Source: Alcaligenes sp. SDU_A2
Lineage (GTDB): Bacteria; Pseudomonadota; Gammaproteobacteria; Burkholderiales; Burkholderiaceae_B
Reading direction: 5' to 3'
Assembly: GCF_038237375.1 (NCBI RefSeq)
Contig: NZ_CP151273.1
Span: forward strand, 1,240,001 to 1,304,000
DNA: 64,000 nucleotides
Position 1 is the first letter of the stretch, and every line of letters begins with the position of its first letter. A program made the position numbers and the translations under genes. The notes beneath the pieces are model-generated. The model searched no databases and was not told where the DNA came from. It saw nothing but the letters and a program-made list of their open reading frames with translations. Positions 51,842 to 61,129 of the stretch are shown piece by piece.

Positions 51842-52073
51842 CCATTCAAGGCGCAGCACGCTCGGACGGTGCTGATGGCTTACCGGCGCGCTGCGCCGGT
51901 ACCCTGGTCGGGACGCATGGCCGGGCGCGTCGTTAACTCCGGCGGGTTACTTGTCCGCCGGACAAGTAACAAGCGCCGCCGTCAAACAGAACGACGCTTG
52001 CATCCCGTCCCCGCGCCCCGCCTGCGGCAAGCCATCCGATCCGCCCCGTTCGAGCGTGCTGCGTCTTGAACGG
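51842..52073. repeat. Giant imperfect palindrome 1
   Basis: A 232-base dyad centred at 51958. The centre is perfect for 12 bases each side (51946-51957 and 51959-51970, GTTACTTGTCCG). The outer ends also pair: 51842-51869 against 52046-52073, sharing CGCAGCACGCTCG. The arms have nearly equal length and pair with gaps throughout. The inner arms resemble those of palindrome 2 in the opposite order. Confidence 0.85.
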
Positions 52074-52200
52074 CTCAAAACACCGATTACATAGCTCCGG
52101 CTATACATCGCCATACCCAACAGCCCATTAAGCGGATCGCTGATATCTTGTATGACGTATGCGGACGTCCCGCCATTTGGGCCAAGCACAGGGGTGCTGT

Positions 52201-52437
52201 TCTCGTCAGGCCGACCATAGCGGGCCGGCGGGCGAATCAGGACCTTCGCCGCAGGCGGGATGCCGGGGCGGGAAGCAAGGAGCGTGCTGTTCGAGCAGGA
52301 CGCGTGTGATTCGTCCGGTGGACGAATCACCCTGCGAGTTCACGCTCCGCCCGCCCCGGTATCCTGACCAGGGAACCTGCGCGCAGCGCGGGCGAAGGAC
52401 CCAGCCTAGCCGGCCCGCTATGGTCGGCCTGGCGAGA
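52201..52437. repeat. Giant imperfect palindrome 2
   Basis: A 237-base dyad centred at 52318. The centre GTGATTCGTCC/GGACGAATCAC pairs perfectly across three bases. The outer 29 bases (52201-52229 with 52409-52437) pair with a single mismatch. Between them, CCGGGGCGGG and CCTTCGCC blocks also pair. CCGCAGGCGGG lies 59-69 bases left of the centre, and the same word lies 59-69 bases right of the centre of palindrome 1 as its complement. Confidence 0.87.
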
Positions 52438-52510
52438 ATCCGAGGTTCTCTCTGTTTGGCTTAAACGGGCCAAGCAATACGAAGAAATCCCCGGCATTTA
52501 GCGAAGAAGC

Positions 52511-52544
52511 AAAAAAAAAGCCAGTCAGTATGGAACTGACTGGC
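52511..52544 (-). terminator. Terminator of rne
   Basis: Perfect 10-bp stem GCCAGTCAGT/ACTGACTGGC with a five-base loop (52520-52544). Nine A at 52511-52519 give the T run on the - strand. Confidence 0.94.
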
Positions 52545-52571
52545 ATTGACCCGAGGGCTTAGGTCGGTCGC

Positions 52572-55500
52572 TTAGTGCGTTTCGACTTGCTGCAGCGGTT
52601 CGCTGCTCTCGGTCTTGGCAGCACGCTTGCGCGGACGGCCTAGGCGTGCCGGCGTGGGCTGGTAGTCGTCCTGAACCGCAGAGCGGGAGGTTTCTACCAG
52701 TTCGATGCCGGCTGCTTCCAGGACGGCTTCCAGCTGAGCGGGTTGGGCAACGACCGCTTCGCTTGCGCCATTGTGTGCGGCTTGGGCCTGGGTGGCGACA
52801 GGCGCAGCCTGTTCAAGCACCGGGGCTTGCTGGGCTGGCTCGGTGCCGGACACAGGCTCTTGCGCCAAGGCGTCGACTGGGGCTGGCTCCTGAGCCACAT
52901 CTGCTGGCGCGGGCTGTTCCTGTTCAAGCGGTACAGAAGCGGTAGGTTGCTCCTGTTCGATCTGTACAGAAACCGCAGGCTGTTCCGGGGCGATGGATAC
53001 CGCTTCTTGGGCGTGTGCCACAACCACAGGTTCGGTCTGCACCGGCTCGGCGCTGTGTTCCACGACAGGGGCTGGCTCGGCTGCTGGCGTTGCTGCCTGT
53101 TGCTGGGGCTGGATAGCCACGGGTTCGGCGACGTGTTCCACGACGGCCGCTTGCTCCTGTGCGGGCTGAACCTGCTCTGCGGTCACTGGCACGACAGGCT
53201 CTTGGGGAGCTGGCGCAGCCGGTTCGGCGTCGATGGCCGTCGCGGTGTGCTCGGGTTGTTGAACAGGAGCCTGGTCTTGTGCTTGTACCGAGTCAGCAGG
53301 GGCTGGTGCCGCTGCGGAAGTAACGACGGCGGCTGCCTTCTGGGCCTGATCTTCCAAAGCAGCGGGGTTGAAGGCCGGCGTTTCGTGCGCGACGTAAGCA
53401 ACGGCAGACGCATCTTCTGCGCTATCTTCGTTTTCCGTGGCGGCATTGGCGTCCGGGCTGCGACGGCCGCGACGGCTGCGGCGGCGGCGGCGCTTGCGCT
53501 CGGGGTCCAGTGCATTGGCGTCGGTGCCTTCTTCGCCGTCCAACTGATCGTTGTCGGTTTCCTCGGCTGCGTCGGTACGAGCGTCCGCCACGGCAACGAT
53601 GCCGGCTACGGCGGCGGCCGCTGCGACAGGTGCTGGCTCTTGCGCGGAGTCGGGCGTTGCTTCGACGGCCAGGTCTTTATTCAGTTCCGGCGTGTCCGTG
53701 GTGCCTTCTTCGCGGCGCTGGCGACCACGACCGCGTCGATTGCGCGTGCCACGGTTGCTGGTGGTCGTGCTTTCGTCGTCGATGGGGGCAGCCGGTGCTG
53801 CGGCAGTGGTGCTGTTCTGGCGGGTTTCCAGCGCCGATTCCGAAGCGGCGGACGCCGGACGGCGGCGACCGCGTCCAGAGTTGCCGGCGGCGGGCGTTTC
53901 GGCTGCCGGTTTTTCTTCGGGGGTGGATTCGCTGCGATTGCCTTGACGGCGTCCGCGCGAACGGTCGGTCTGGCTGCGGCCATTGCCGGACTGGCCGCTG
54001 CGTCCTTGACGGCGATTCGATGCCGACTTGGCCGAGTCGGCCTTGGGCGCTTCTGCGGCAGGTTCGGCGGGGGTGCCGGTCAGCCAGCCGATCAGACGCT
54101 TGATAAGGCTGGGCGAACCGCTGGCGGAAGCCGCTGCGGCAGGGGCGGGGCTGGGCTTGCTGATGGGGGCAGGCTGAGCCGGCGTAATGCTCTTGACCAG
54201 TGCTTCGGGGCGTGGCTTGACTTCGTGGCTGCGGTGCGGCACCAGACTGTCTTGCTGCTCGGGCTGTTGAACCAGTTCGTAGCTGCTGCGCAGTTCGTCC
54301 AGGCGTGGATCATCGTGACGCAGACGTTCGATGACGTGATGCGGGGTTTCCAGATTCTTGTTGGGAATCAGGACCAGGGCGATGTTCAGGCGCGATTCGA
54401 TCTTGGTGATGTCGCTGCGTTTTTCATTCAGCAGGAAGGTGGCCACATCGACAGGCACCTGTGCGTGCAGGGCCGCTGTGCCTTCCTTCATGGCCTCTTC
54501 CTGCAGCAGGCGCAGCACATGCAGGGCGCTGGATTCGGCATCGCGCACCACGCCGGTGCCGGTGCAGCGTGGGCAGGTGACGTGCGAACCTTCGTTCAGG
54601 GCGGGGCGCAGGCGCTGGCGCGACAGCTCCATCAGGCCGAAACGCGAAATCTTGCCCATCTGAACGCGGGCGCGGTCAAAGTGCAAGGAGTCGCGCAGGC
54701 GTTGTTCGACAGCGCGCTGGTTCTTGCTGTCTTCCATATCGATGAAGTCGATGACGATCAGGCCACCCAGGTCGCGCAGGCGCAGTTGGCGGGCGACTTC
54801 GTCGGCCGCTTCCAGATTGGTGCGCAGGGCGGTTTCTTCAATGTCGGCGCCTCGCGTGGAACGCGCCGAGTTGACGTCGATGGCGACCAGCGCTTCGGTG
54901 TGGTCGATGACCACCGCACCGCCCGAGGGCAGTTGTACCGTGCGCGAGTAGGCGGTTTCGATCTGGTGTTCGATCTGGAAACGCGAGAACAGGGGGATGT
55001 CGTCGCGGTACATCTTGACCCGATGCAGATTGTCCGGCATGACCACGCTCATGAAAGCGGCGGCCTGCTCGTGGATCTCGTCCGTATCGATCAGGATCTC
55101 GCCGATCTCGGGCGAGAAGTAGTCGCGGATGGCGCGGATGACCAGGCTCGACTCCAGGTAGATCAGGATAGGGGCGGCGTTGTCGCGGGCGGCACCGTCG
55201 ATGGCCGTCCACAGTTGCATCAGGTAGTTCAGATCCCACTGCAGCTCTTCGACGCTGCGGCCTATGCCGGCCGTGCGTGCAATGATGCTCATGCCCTGTG
55301 GGATATCGAGCTGGTCCATCGCTTCGCGCAGTTCCTGGCGATCCTCGCCTTCGACGCGACGCGACACACCGCCCCCACGGGGGTTGTTAGGCATCAGGAC
55401 CAAGTAGCGGCCAGCCAGCGAGACGAACGTGGTCAGGGCTGCGCCCTTGTTGCCACGCTCTTCTTTTTCGACCTGAATAATCAGTTCCTGACCTTCGGTC

Positions 55501-55778
55501 AGGGCGTCCTGGATGCGGGCGCTGCGCACATCCACGCCTTCCTTGAAGTAGCTGCGGGCCACTTCCTTGAAGGGCAGAAAGCCGTGCCGCTCTTCGCCGT
55601 AGCTGACGAAGCAGGCTTCCAGGCCGGGTTCGATGCGGGTGATGACCCCTTTGTAGATATTGCCTTTGCGCTGTTCGCGCCCGGCTGTTTCGATGTCGAG
55701 GTCAATAAGCTTTTGACCGTCGACAATGGCGACGCGTAATTCTTCTTGATGCGTCGCATTGAACAACATGCGTTTCAT
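52572..55778 (-). CDS. rne: Ribonuclease E
   Basis: Essential endoribonuclease for mRNA decay and rRNA/tRNA processing, and scaffold of the degradosome. Of 1068 residues, the first 520 or so are the catalytic half: S1 domain (about 35-125), 5' sensor, DNase-like domain with the Mg-binding Asp in [10 protein letters not shown] and [10 protein letters not shown], and the zinc-link CPRCTGTG. The C-terminal half is disordered: Arg-rich RNA-binding blocks ([13 protein letters not shown]-like, [13 protein letters not shown]) and a long Ala/Pro/Gln/Glu tract with repeated EQEQP units. The gene stands alone with a long leader. Confidence 0.96.
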   Translation of the reverse strand: MKRMLFNATHQEELRVAIVDGQKLIDLDIETAGREQRKGNIYKGVITRIEPGLEACFVSYGEERHGFLPFKEVARSYFKEGVDVRSARIQDALTEGQELIIQVEKEERGNKGAALTTFVSLAGRYLVLMPNNPRGGGVSRRVEGEDRQELREAMDQLDIPQGMSIIARTAGIGRSVEELQWDLNYLMQLWTAIDGAARDNAAPILIYLESSLVIRAIRDYFSPEIGEILIDTDEIHEQAAAFMSVVMPDNLHRVKMYRDDIPLFSRFQIEHQIETAYSRTVQLPSGGAVVIDHTEALVAIDVNSARSTRGADIEETALRTNLEAADEVARQLRLRDLGGLIVIDFIDMEDSKNQRAVEQRLRDSLHFDRARVQMGKISRFGLMELSRQRLRPALNEGSHVTCPRCTGTGVVRDAESSALHVLRLLQEEAMKEGTAALHAQVPVDVATFLLNEKRSDITKIESRLNIALVLIPNKNLETPHHVIERLRHDDPRLDELRSSYELVQQPEQQDSLVPHRSHEVKPRPEALVKSITPAQPAPISKPSPAPAAAASASGSPSLIKRLIGWLTGTPAEPAAEAPKADSAKSASNRRQGRSGQSGNGRSQTDRSRGRRQGNRSESTPEEKPAAETPAAGNSGRGRRRPASAASESALETRQNSTTAAAPAAPIDDESTTTSNRGTRNRRGRGRQRREEGTTDTPELNKDLAVEATPDSAQEPAPVAAAAAVAGIVAVADARTDAAEETDNDQLDGEEGTDANALDPERKRRRRRSRRGRRSPDANAATENEDSAEDASAVAYVAHETPAFNPAALEDQAQKAAAVVTSAAAPAPADSVQAQDQAPVQQPEHTATAIDAEPAAPAPQEPVVPVTAEQVQPAQEQAAVVEHVAEPVAIQPQQQAATPAAEPAPVVEHSAEPVQTEPVVVAHAQEAVSIAPEQPAVSVQIEQEQPTASVPLEQEQPAPADVAQEPAPVDALAQEPVSGTEPAQQAPVLEQAAPVATQAQAAHNGASEAVVAQPAQLEAVLEAAGIELVETSRSAVQDDYQPTPARLGRPRKRAAKTESSEPLQQVETH

Positions 55779-56263
55779 GAGTGAGGATCTCCGTAGTCAT
55801 GGAGCACCGTTTATCGGCGCACGACCTCGGATCACTTGGTGTGTAGCGCAATAGCTGCAGCAGAACAGGGCGGACAGGCGTATTCGGCCTGCCTGCTTAT
55901 AGTCTGGAAGGCACGAATCGCAGGTAAGTGCGAAGTTCAGTCAGCAGGGGGGTCAGGTTCACGTGTGTGGTTGACGGATACAAAGTTGCTGGGAACGGCA
56001 GTCGCGTTGATGACGCGCCTGGTGCAAAAGAGCGGGACAATCTGTGCAGGAATTCAGCGCCGCACGCGGGAGGCAGGCATTTGACTGGAAAGCGGGCGTC
56101 TCGCCACGCGACTTTCACTATTTCGGGCCTGCCCCGGCGACCTTGTGACCCGGAAGCTGGAACTCAAGGATACAATTATAAAACCTTGTCCATCCAACGG
56201 AGACGCACCCTTTGCATCTCTACGCCGGACCTAGTCTCAGCTTCCTTAGGCTGAAGCGATTAT
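55779..56263. other. Long divergent leader region between rne and rluC
   Basis: The 485 bases hold no convincing gene. In many proteobacteria rne has a long 5' leader used for autoregulation, and this fits. Next to the start codon is a GGAG ribosome-binding site for rne. A CAGGC/GCCTG hairpin lies at 55875-55891, and a TATAAT on the - strand at 56175-56180 would give a leader of about 390 bases, though no good -35 is at the right spacing. The rluC promoter must lie here too (TACAAT at 56171-56176 is one candidate). Confidence 0.5.
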
Positions 56264-57232
56264 ATGCCCCTTTTTGTTATGTGCAAACCTCACGATTCAC
56301 AAAGATTGCCCCCCCAGGTGCGAATGATACGCATCGATGAAAGCCATGCGGGTCAGCGCATCGACAATTTTCTGCTGCGCGAGTGCAAAGGGGTGCCCAA
56401 AAGCCATATTTACAAGGCGATCAGGGGTGGCGAAGTGCGTGTCAATAAGGGCCGCATCAGCAGCGACTATCGCCTGGAAAACGGTGATATGGTGCGCGTG
56501 CCGCCCCTGCGCCTGCCCGAGCGCGATGCGCCCCGTCATGTCCCGGCCGCGGTCTTTCCGGTGGTATTCGAGGACGAGCACCTGATGGTCATCGACAAGC
56601 CCGCCGGCGTGGCTGTGCATGGCGGCAGCGGCGTGTCCTTTGGCGTCATCGAGCAGTTGCGCGCCGCCCGTCCCCAGGAGCGGTTTTTGGAGCTGGCGCA
56701 TAGGTTGGATCGCGAAACCTCCGGCCTGCTGATTATTGCCAAGCGCCGCGCCGCGCTGGTCGAGCTGCACGATATGTTCCGCGAAATCCGTGCGCGCAAG
56801 TTCTACCTGGCCCTGGTGCAGGGCGATTGGGTGAATGACCGCCAGCATATCCGCTTTCCCCTGCTGCGCTGGTTGACCGCCAATGGCGAGCGGCGGGTGC
56901 GCGTGGACAACGAGGGCAAGTCCGCGCATACCATCATTACTTTGCAACGTCGTTTCGGGCGCTTCAGCCTGTTGCAGGCCGAGCTCAAGACCGGTCGCAC
57001 GCACCAGATACGGGTGCATCTGGCGCATTCGGGCTTTCCTATCGTCGGCGACGAAAAATACGGCGACGATGCATTGCGCGAACAATTCGCGCGCCAGGGC
57101 TTTAAGCGCATGTTCCTGCACTCGGGGCGTCTGGAGTTTGATCATCCTGTTACCGGCCAGCCTCTGGTTCTGGAGGCACCTTTGCCGCCCGAATGCAGGG
57201 CGGTGTTAGATCGTTTGGAGAAACAGCCATGA
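56264..57232 (+). CDS. rluC: 23S rRNA pseudouridine synthase RluC-type
   Basis: RluA-family pseudouridine synthase, probably for 23S rRNA positions 955/2504/2580. The 322-residue protein has an N-terminal S4 RNA-binding domain (about 25-85) and the catalytic domain with Asp149 in AHRLDRETSGLLI, plus KTGRTHQIRVHLAH and GDEKYGDD. The first 20 residues before MIRIDESHAGQRID are less conserved, so the start could be later. It is placed opposite rne, as in many proteobacteria, and its stop overlaps the next start. Confidence 0.93.
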   Translation: MPLFVMCKPHDSQRLPPQVRMIRIDESHAGQRIDNFLLRECKGVPKSHIYKAIRGGEVRVNKGRISSDYRLENGDMVRVPPLRLPERDAPRHVPAAVFPVVFEDEHLMVIDKPAGVAVHGGSGVSFGVIEQLRAARPQERFLELAHRLDRETSGLLIIAKRRAALVELHDMFREIRARKFYLALVQGDWVNDRQHIRFPLLRWLTANGERRVRVDNEGKSAHTIITLQRRFGRFSLLQAELKTGRTHQIRVHLAHSGFPIVGDEKYGDDALREQFARQGFKRMFLHSGRLEFDHPVTGQPLVLEAPLPPECRAVLDRLEKQP

Positions 57233-57882
57233 ATCGTTACGCCGCTGTGGTGTTCGACTGGGACGGAACCGTCATGGATTCTACGTATTCCATTGCCAGC
57301 TCGATCCAGCAGGCTTGTGTTGACTTGCAACTGCCCATGCCGTCCATCCAGCAGGCCAGTTGGGTTATCGGACTGTCCCTGGAAAGTGCTTTGTATCGGG
57401 CCGTGCCGGACCTGAGCGCCGAGCAGATGCCGCAGTTTCTGGAACGCTATCGTTTCCACTTTATGCAGCGCGATCCTCATATCAAGCTGTTCGACGGCAT
57501 TGTGCCGTTCCTGGGCGAGTTGCGTGACCGGCAGGTGGCGCTGGGCGTGGCTACCGGGAAAAGTCGCCAGGGTTTGGATCGTGTTCTGCAGCAAGTCAGC
57601 TTGGGGACGTATTTTAATGCCACGCGCTGCGCGGACGAAACACGCAGCAAGCCCGATCCGGAAATGCTGCATCAGTTGCTGGACGAGCTGATGCTGGAGC
57701 CGGAGCAGGTGCTGATGGTGGGTGATACCGCGCACGATATACATATGGCGGCCAATGCTGGCGTGGATAGCGTGGCCGTGACCTACGGTGCGCATGATCC
57801 AAAGACACTGGCGCAGGCCCGTCCTACTGTGATGGTGGACAGCGTGGCGCAGATGCGGGACTGGGTCTTGCCGCGCATCTGA
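57229..57882 (+). CDS. HAD-family phosphatase, phosphoglycolate-phosphatase-like
   Basis: A 217-residue HAD subfamily IA hydrolase. Start at 57229 ([18 protein letters not shown]) overlaps the rluC stop. Motifs: nucleophile Asp in [10 protein letters not shown], Thr in [10 protein letters not shown], Lys in RSKPDPEML, and [12 protein letters not shown]. In many Burkholderiales a gene like this follows rluC and is annotated as phosphoglycolate phosphatase, but the substrate is not proved by sequence. Confidence 0.88.
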   Translation: MNRYAAVVFDWDGTVMDSTYSIASSIQQACVDLQLPMPSIQQASWVIGLSLESALYRAVPDLSAEQMPQFLERYRFHFMQRDPHIKLFDGIVPFLGELRDRQVALGVATGKSRQGLDRVLQQVSLGTYFNATRCADETRSKPDPEMLHQLLDELMLEPEQVLMVGDTAHDIHMAANAGVDSVAVTYGAHDPKTLAQARPTVMVDSVAQMRDWVLPRI

Positions 57883-57944
57883 CAGACAACAGGAACTTGG
57901 CGGCGAAGTGGCAGTCTCAATCAGACAAACGACAGGAGATGGCC

Positions 57945-58898
57945 ATGTTTAAGTCGCGCTCAAGGCCCGTGCGCTCTTCGGAAATCACAGACGAGTCGGT
58001 CTGGCGAATGCGTCGCCGGATACTTTTGCAGGCACCTGGCGCATTGGCGCTGGCGGCGGCGCTGCCGGGCAGGGCGCAGGCCCTGGGCGCGTCTCAGTCC
58101 TTGGATTTCAGTCCTTCGACGCGTTGGACAGTGGCGCAGAAACCGACCAGCGAATCCGATGTCACGTCCTACAATAATTATTACGAGTTCGGCACCGGCA
58201 AGGAAGACCCGGCTCGTTACGCGGGTGCCCTTAAAACGGAGCCGTGGACTTTGACTGTCGACGGTCTGGTCGGAAAGCCTCTGACGTTGGATATCGATCA
58301 GATCGTAAAACTTGCCCCGCTGGAAGAGCGCATCTATCGCCTGCGCTGCGTGGAGGCCTGGTCTATGGTGGTGCCTTGGGTGGGGTATTCCCTGTCCGAG
58401 CTGATCAAGCGTGCCGAACCGTTGGGTAATGCCCGTTTTGTGCGCTTTGAAACCGTACGGGACGAGGCCGCCATGCCGGGCTTGCGTTCCTCCATTCTGG
58501 ATTGGCCCTATGTCGAGGGCTTGCGTTTGGACGAGGCCATGCATCCCTTGACCTTATTGGCGACAGGTTTGTATGGCAAGTCCCTGCCCAAGCAAAACGG
58601 CGCGCCGGTACGGCTGGTCGTGCCCTGGAAATATGGTTTCAAATCCGCCAAGTCCTTGGTGCGCATTACGCTGACGGATGCCTTGCCGGTATCCAGCTGG
58701 ATGCGGGCGGCTCCGCAGGAATATGGTTTTTATGCCAATGTGAATCCTGCGGTGCCGCACCCGCGCTGGAGCCAGGCGACCGAGCGCGTCATCGGCTCGG
58801 GTTTTTTCGCCGCCAAACAGCCAACGCTGCCGTTCAATGGCTATGCCGACGATGTGGCCGGGCTGTACGCCGGCATGGATCTGGCGCGGGATTATTGA
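57945..58898 (+). CDS. msrP: Periplasmic methionine sulfoxide reductase catalytic subunit MsrP
   Basis: Molybdopterin enzyme that repairs both sulfoxide forms of methionine in periplasmic proteins. ATG 57945 (317 residues) is chosen because AGGAG lies 6 bases before it; ATG 57939 sits on top of that site. A twin-arginine signal is present ([21 protein letters not shown], Arg23-25, cleavage near AQA). Molybdenum ligand Cys135 is in [31 protein letters not shown] is a family segment. Its TGA overlaps the msrQ ATG. Confidence 0.94.
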   Translation: MFKSRSRPVRSSEITDESVWRMRRRILLQAPGALALAAALPGRAQALGASQSLDFSPSTRWTVAQKPTSESDVTSYNNYYEFGTGKEDPARYAGALKTEPWTLTVDGLVGKPLTLDIDQIVKLAPLEERIYRLRCVEAWSMVVPWVGYSLSELIKRAEPLGNARFVRFETVRDEAAMPGLRSSILDWPYVEGLRLDEAMHPLTLLATGLYGKSLPKQNGAPVRLVVPWKYGFKSAKSLVRITLTDALPVSSWMRAAPQEYGFYANVNPAVPHPRWSQATERVIGSGFFAAKQPTLPFNGYADDVAGLYAGMDLARDY

Positions 58899-59512
58899 TG
58901 CGAGCCTGGAAATCCGTGCAGGTGGATCGCGTCAAACCGCTGGTGTTTGTGCTGGGTTTGTATCCTTTGTTGCGTTGGGTCTGGCTGGGTTTTTCGGGCG
59001 GGCTTACAGCCAATCCCGCCGAATTCCTGACGCGTTCCAGCGGCCTGTGGGCCTGGGTGTTGCTGCTGATCACTCTGGGAATTACACCGTTGCGGCGTGT
59101 GTTGGGCCAGCCTGCTTTGCTGCGGCTGCGGCGCATGTTGGGGCTGTTTGCTTTTTTCTATACGGCACTGCATACGGTGGCCTGGGCCTGGTGGGATCGT
59201 TCCGGCGACTGGCTGTCGATGTGGCACGATATCGTCCAGCGCCCTTTTATTACGCTGGGTGCCGTGGCAACCGTGCTGATGTTGCTGTTGGCCGCGACTT
59301 CTACGCATGGCTGGCAACGGCGTCTGGGGCGTCGCTGGAGCACCCTGCATCGTAGCGTTTATGCCGTGGCGGCCCTGTCGGTCGTGCATTTTTATCTGGT
59401 CAGGGCGGGCAAGAACGATGTGCTGGATGTGCTTGTCTACGCGGCTATTTTTCTGGTGCTGATGCTGCTGCGTAAATGGCCGGCGGCGGCTCGGCAGTCG
59501 CCTGCTGCCTAA
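58898..59512 (+). CDS. msrQ: Heme-binding membrane subunit MsrQ
   Basis: Inner-membrane b-type heme protein that passes quinone-pool electrons to MsrP. The 204-residue protein has about six helices. Heme-ligand histidines are candidates in YTALHTVAW and in LHRSVYAVAALSVVHFYLV. The start at 58898 is set by the TGATG overlap with msrP; the longer frame upstream lies inside msrP. Confidence 0.94.
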   Translation: MRAWKSVQVDRVKPLVFVLGLYPLLRWVWLGFSGGLTANPAEFLTRSSGLWAWVLLLITLGITPLRRVLGQPALLRLRRMLGLFAFFYTALHTVAWAWWDRSGDWLSMWHDIVQRPFITLGAVATVLMLLLAATSTHGWQRRLGRRWSTLHRSVYAVAALSVVHFYLVRAGKNDVLDVLVYAAIFLVLMLLRKWPAAARQSPAA

Positions 59513-59536
59513 GTCTGTCTGGCGTGTTTTGCCGGG

Positions 59537-59568
59537 ATCGGCCGCAACCGTTTTGTGTCGCGGCCGAT
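59537..59568. terminator. Hairpin between convergent msrQ and the amidase gene
   Basis: Nine-base perfect stem ATCGGCCGC/GCGGCCGAT with a 14-base loop, in the 73-base gap between two convergent genes. It lacks a clear T run. Confidence 0.5.
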
Positions 59569-59585
59569 TGCCTTGCGGTGGCTCT

Positions 59586-60386
59586 TCAGTTCAGGCTTTT
59601 CAGTATGGCCAGGGTTTCGGCATCCAGCACGCCATCAAAGCGCGCCGGCCTGTAGTGCATCTGGAAGGCGGCAATCACGTTTTGCGTGGCCTTGTCCCAT
59701 ATGCCGCTTTCGGGTGTTTCGTAGCCGGCTTTGCGCAGCAGGGCTTGTACTTCCGTCGCCTGTGGCAAGGGCTGGGTGGCGTACTGCACCTGTAATTGGC
59801 GTGCCCGTGCTTCGTTATACCAGCGTCCCAGACCGGCCCGGGCCAGTTCCTGCCAGGGGAACAGGGGGCCAGGGTCCAGCTTGCGTTGTGGTGCCACGTC
59901 GCTGTGGCCAATGATATTGCGAGGGGTCACGCCGTGGCGTTGCGCCAGGTCTTTGAGCAAAACGATCAGTGTCTGAATCTGTTCGGGCGTATAGGGTGCC
60001 CAGCGCCCGTCGTCCAAGCGTCCAGGATTGACAATTTCAATGCCGATCGACCCTGTGTTCAGGTCCGTGAAACCATACCAGGAACCCAGGCCGGCGTGCC
60101 AGGCCCGCCGGTTTTCATCCACCAGTCGGTAGACCGTGGGGCGGTGTTCGTCAGTAATCAGGTAATGAGCGCTGACATTGCGCTGGGTCAGGACTTTGAG
60201 CGAGGTCGGCGTATCGCCGGCTGTGTAATGCACGATCAGGTAGCGCACGCGACTGTTCTGGCCTTCGGCCCGCAGGCTGTCGTTGATTTTCAGTGGTCCG
60301 CCGCTGCCGCAGGCAGCCAGCAGGGCGGCTGCGGCCAGAACGGCGGCTTGGGTGATGCGACGCAGCGCAGAGCGAGTGTGCGACAT
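59586..60386 (-). CDS. N-acetylmuramoyl-L-alanine amidase, AmiD-like lipoprotein
   Basis: Envelope enzyme that removes peptides from muropeptides. The 266-residue precursor has a lipoprotein signal (LLAACGSGG, lipobox LAAC). The amidase_2 domain follows (about 45-190) with zinc-ligand histidines in LIVHYTAG and IIGHSDVAPQRKLDPG and the Glu of IGIEIVNPG. The C-terminus is a peptidoglycan-binding domain (EVQALLRKAGYETP...VIAAFQMHY). This architecture fits AmiD rather than cytoplasmic AmpD. Confidence 0.92.
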   Translation of the reverse strand: MSHTRSALRRITQAAVLAAAALLAACGSGGPLKINDSLRAEGQNSRVRYLIVHYTAGDTPTSLKVLTQRNVSAHYLITDEHRPTVYRLVDENRRAWHAGLGSWYGFTDLNTGSIGIEIVNPGRLDDGRWAPYTPEQIQTLIVLLKDLAQRHGVTPRNIIGHSDVAPQRKLDPGPLFPWQELARAGLGRWYNEARARQLQVQYATQPLPQATEVQALLRKAGYETPESGIWDKATQNVIAAFQMHYRPARFDGVLDAETLAILKSLN

Positions 60387-60397
60387 GGGATTCCTTT

Positions 60398-61120
60398 TTA
60401 GCGGCCGGCCAGAAACAGGAAGATGCAGGGGATTTTGTCCAGATCAGGGGTGCGGCGTTCACGCCATTGCTCGATGCTGGCGGTGTGTACCCATTCCTGG
60501 GGCGTGGTCAGGCCCCGGGCCACGCACAGGCGCGTGCCGGGTTTGAGGGTTTGCAGCAATGTGGCGAACATGGCCTGATTGCGGTAGGGCGTTTCGATCA
60601 GGATCTGAGTCTGTTTAAGGGATTGCGATGTGCTTTCCCATTGTTTGATCTGTTTGGCGCGGGCGGCGCTGTCTACCGGTGCATAGCCGTGAAAGGCAAA
60701 TTGCTGGCCGTCCAGGCCGCTGGCCATCAGACTGAGCAAGATCGAGGACGGGCCCACGTGGGGACGAACGGCAATGCCCATGTCGTGCGCCAAGGCAACA
60801 ACGGCGGCACCTGGGTCCGCCACGGCGGGGCAGCCAGCCTCCGACACCAGGCCTATGGCCTGTCCGGCCAACGCAGGCTTCAGCCATTCGCGGATCTCGC
60901 CGGGTTTGTTGCCGCGCTTGTCCAGGGTATGGATGGTGATTTCCTGCAGGGGCGTAGCGGTGCCGATCAGTTTCAGAAAGGCACGGGCTGTTTTGGCGTT
61001 CTCGGCAATAAATACCGTCAGTTCGCGGGTCAGGGCCTGGACATGGGTTGGCAGCCAGTCGTTAGCGGGGCTGTCGCCCAGGCCGACGGGAATAAGGTGC
61101 AAGGGGGCGGATTGGGGCAT
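60398..61120 (-). CDS. SAM-dependent methyltransferase, RsmI-like (tetrapyrrole methylase family)
   Basis: A 240-residue protein of the tetrapyrrole methylase fold, related to RsmI, which 2'-O-methylates 16S rRNA C1402. LHLIPVGLGD at the start, LVSEAGCPAVADPG and the VGPSSILLSLMASG region match. Betaproteobacteria often carry this as a second, RsmI-like gene beside maf, and NW/PTHV at 20-30 differ from true RsmI, so the substrate is uncertain. It lies 11 bases upstream of the amidase gene and 9 bases after maf. Confidence 0.85.
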   Translation of the reverse strand: MPQSAPLHLIPVGLGDSPANDWLPTHVQALTRELTVFIAENAKTARAFLKLIGTATPLQEITIHTLDKRGNKPGEIREWLKPALAGQAIGLVSEAGCPAVADPGAAVVALAHDMGIAVRPHVGPSSILLSLMASGLDGQQFAFHGYAPVDSAARAKQIKQWESTSQSLKQTQILIETPYRNQAMFATLLQTLKPGTRLCVARGLTTPQEWVHTASIEQWRERRTPDLDKIPCIFLFLAGR

Positions 61121-61129
61121 GGGGTGTTC

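Larger units (their letters stand above)
51613..52510. other. Gene-free stretch with giant palindromes between convergent accD and rne
   Basis: About 0.9 kb with no protein gene I can support. The first part (51613-51841) has small palindromes (TCCGGCCGGA near 51683, GCTCCGCGGAGC near 51747) and a GCCGA/TCGGC hairpin around a T run. Then come two very large palindromes, separated by about 127 bases. The longest frame (127 codons on the - strand, 51947-52330) starts and stops in the palindrome centres and resembles no family I know. Confidence 0.7.

Noticed and set aside
51842-52437. Integron attC sites
   Set aside because: GTTAACT and palindromic arms recall attC, but these units are far longer than attC sites, the core-site pairs are not placed correctly, and there are no gene cassettes.
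52743-55739. 998-codon open frame on the + strand opposite rne
   Set aside because: It mirrors the rne codons, shows Gly/Val/Phe/Arg-biased composition without any family motif, and rne on the other strand has all expected domains. It is a shadow of GC-rich codon use.
57897-57944. Upstream TTG start for msrP
   Set aside because: It would add a hydrophilic stretch in front of the twin-arginine signal, and a good ribosome-binding site points to ATG 57945.
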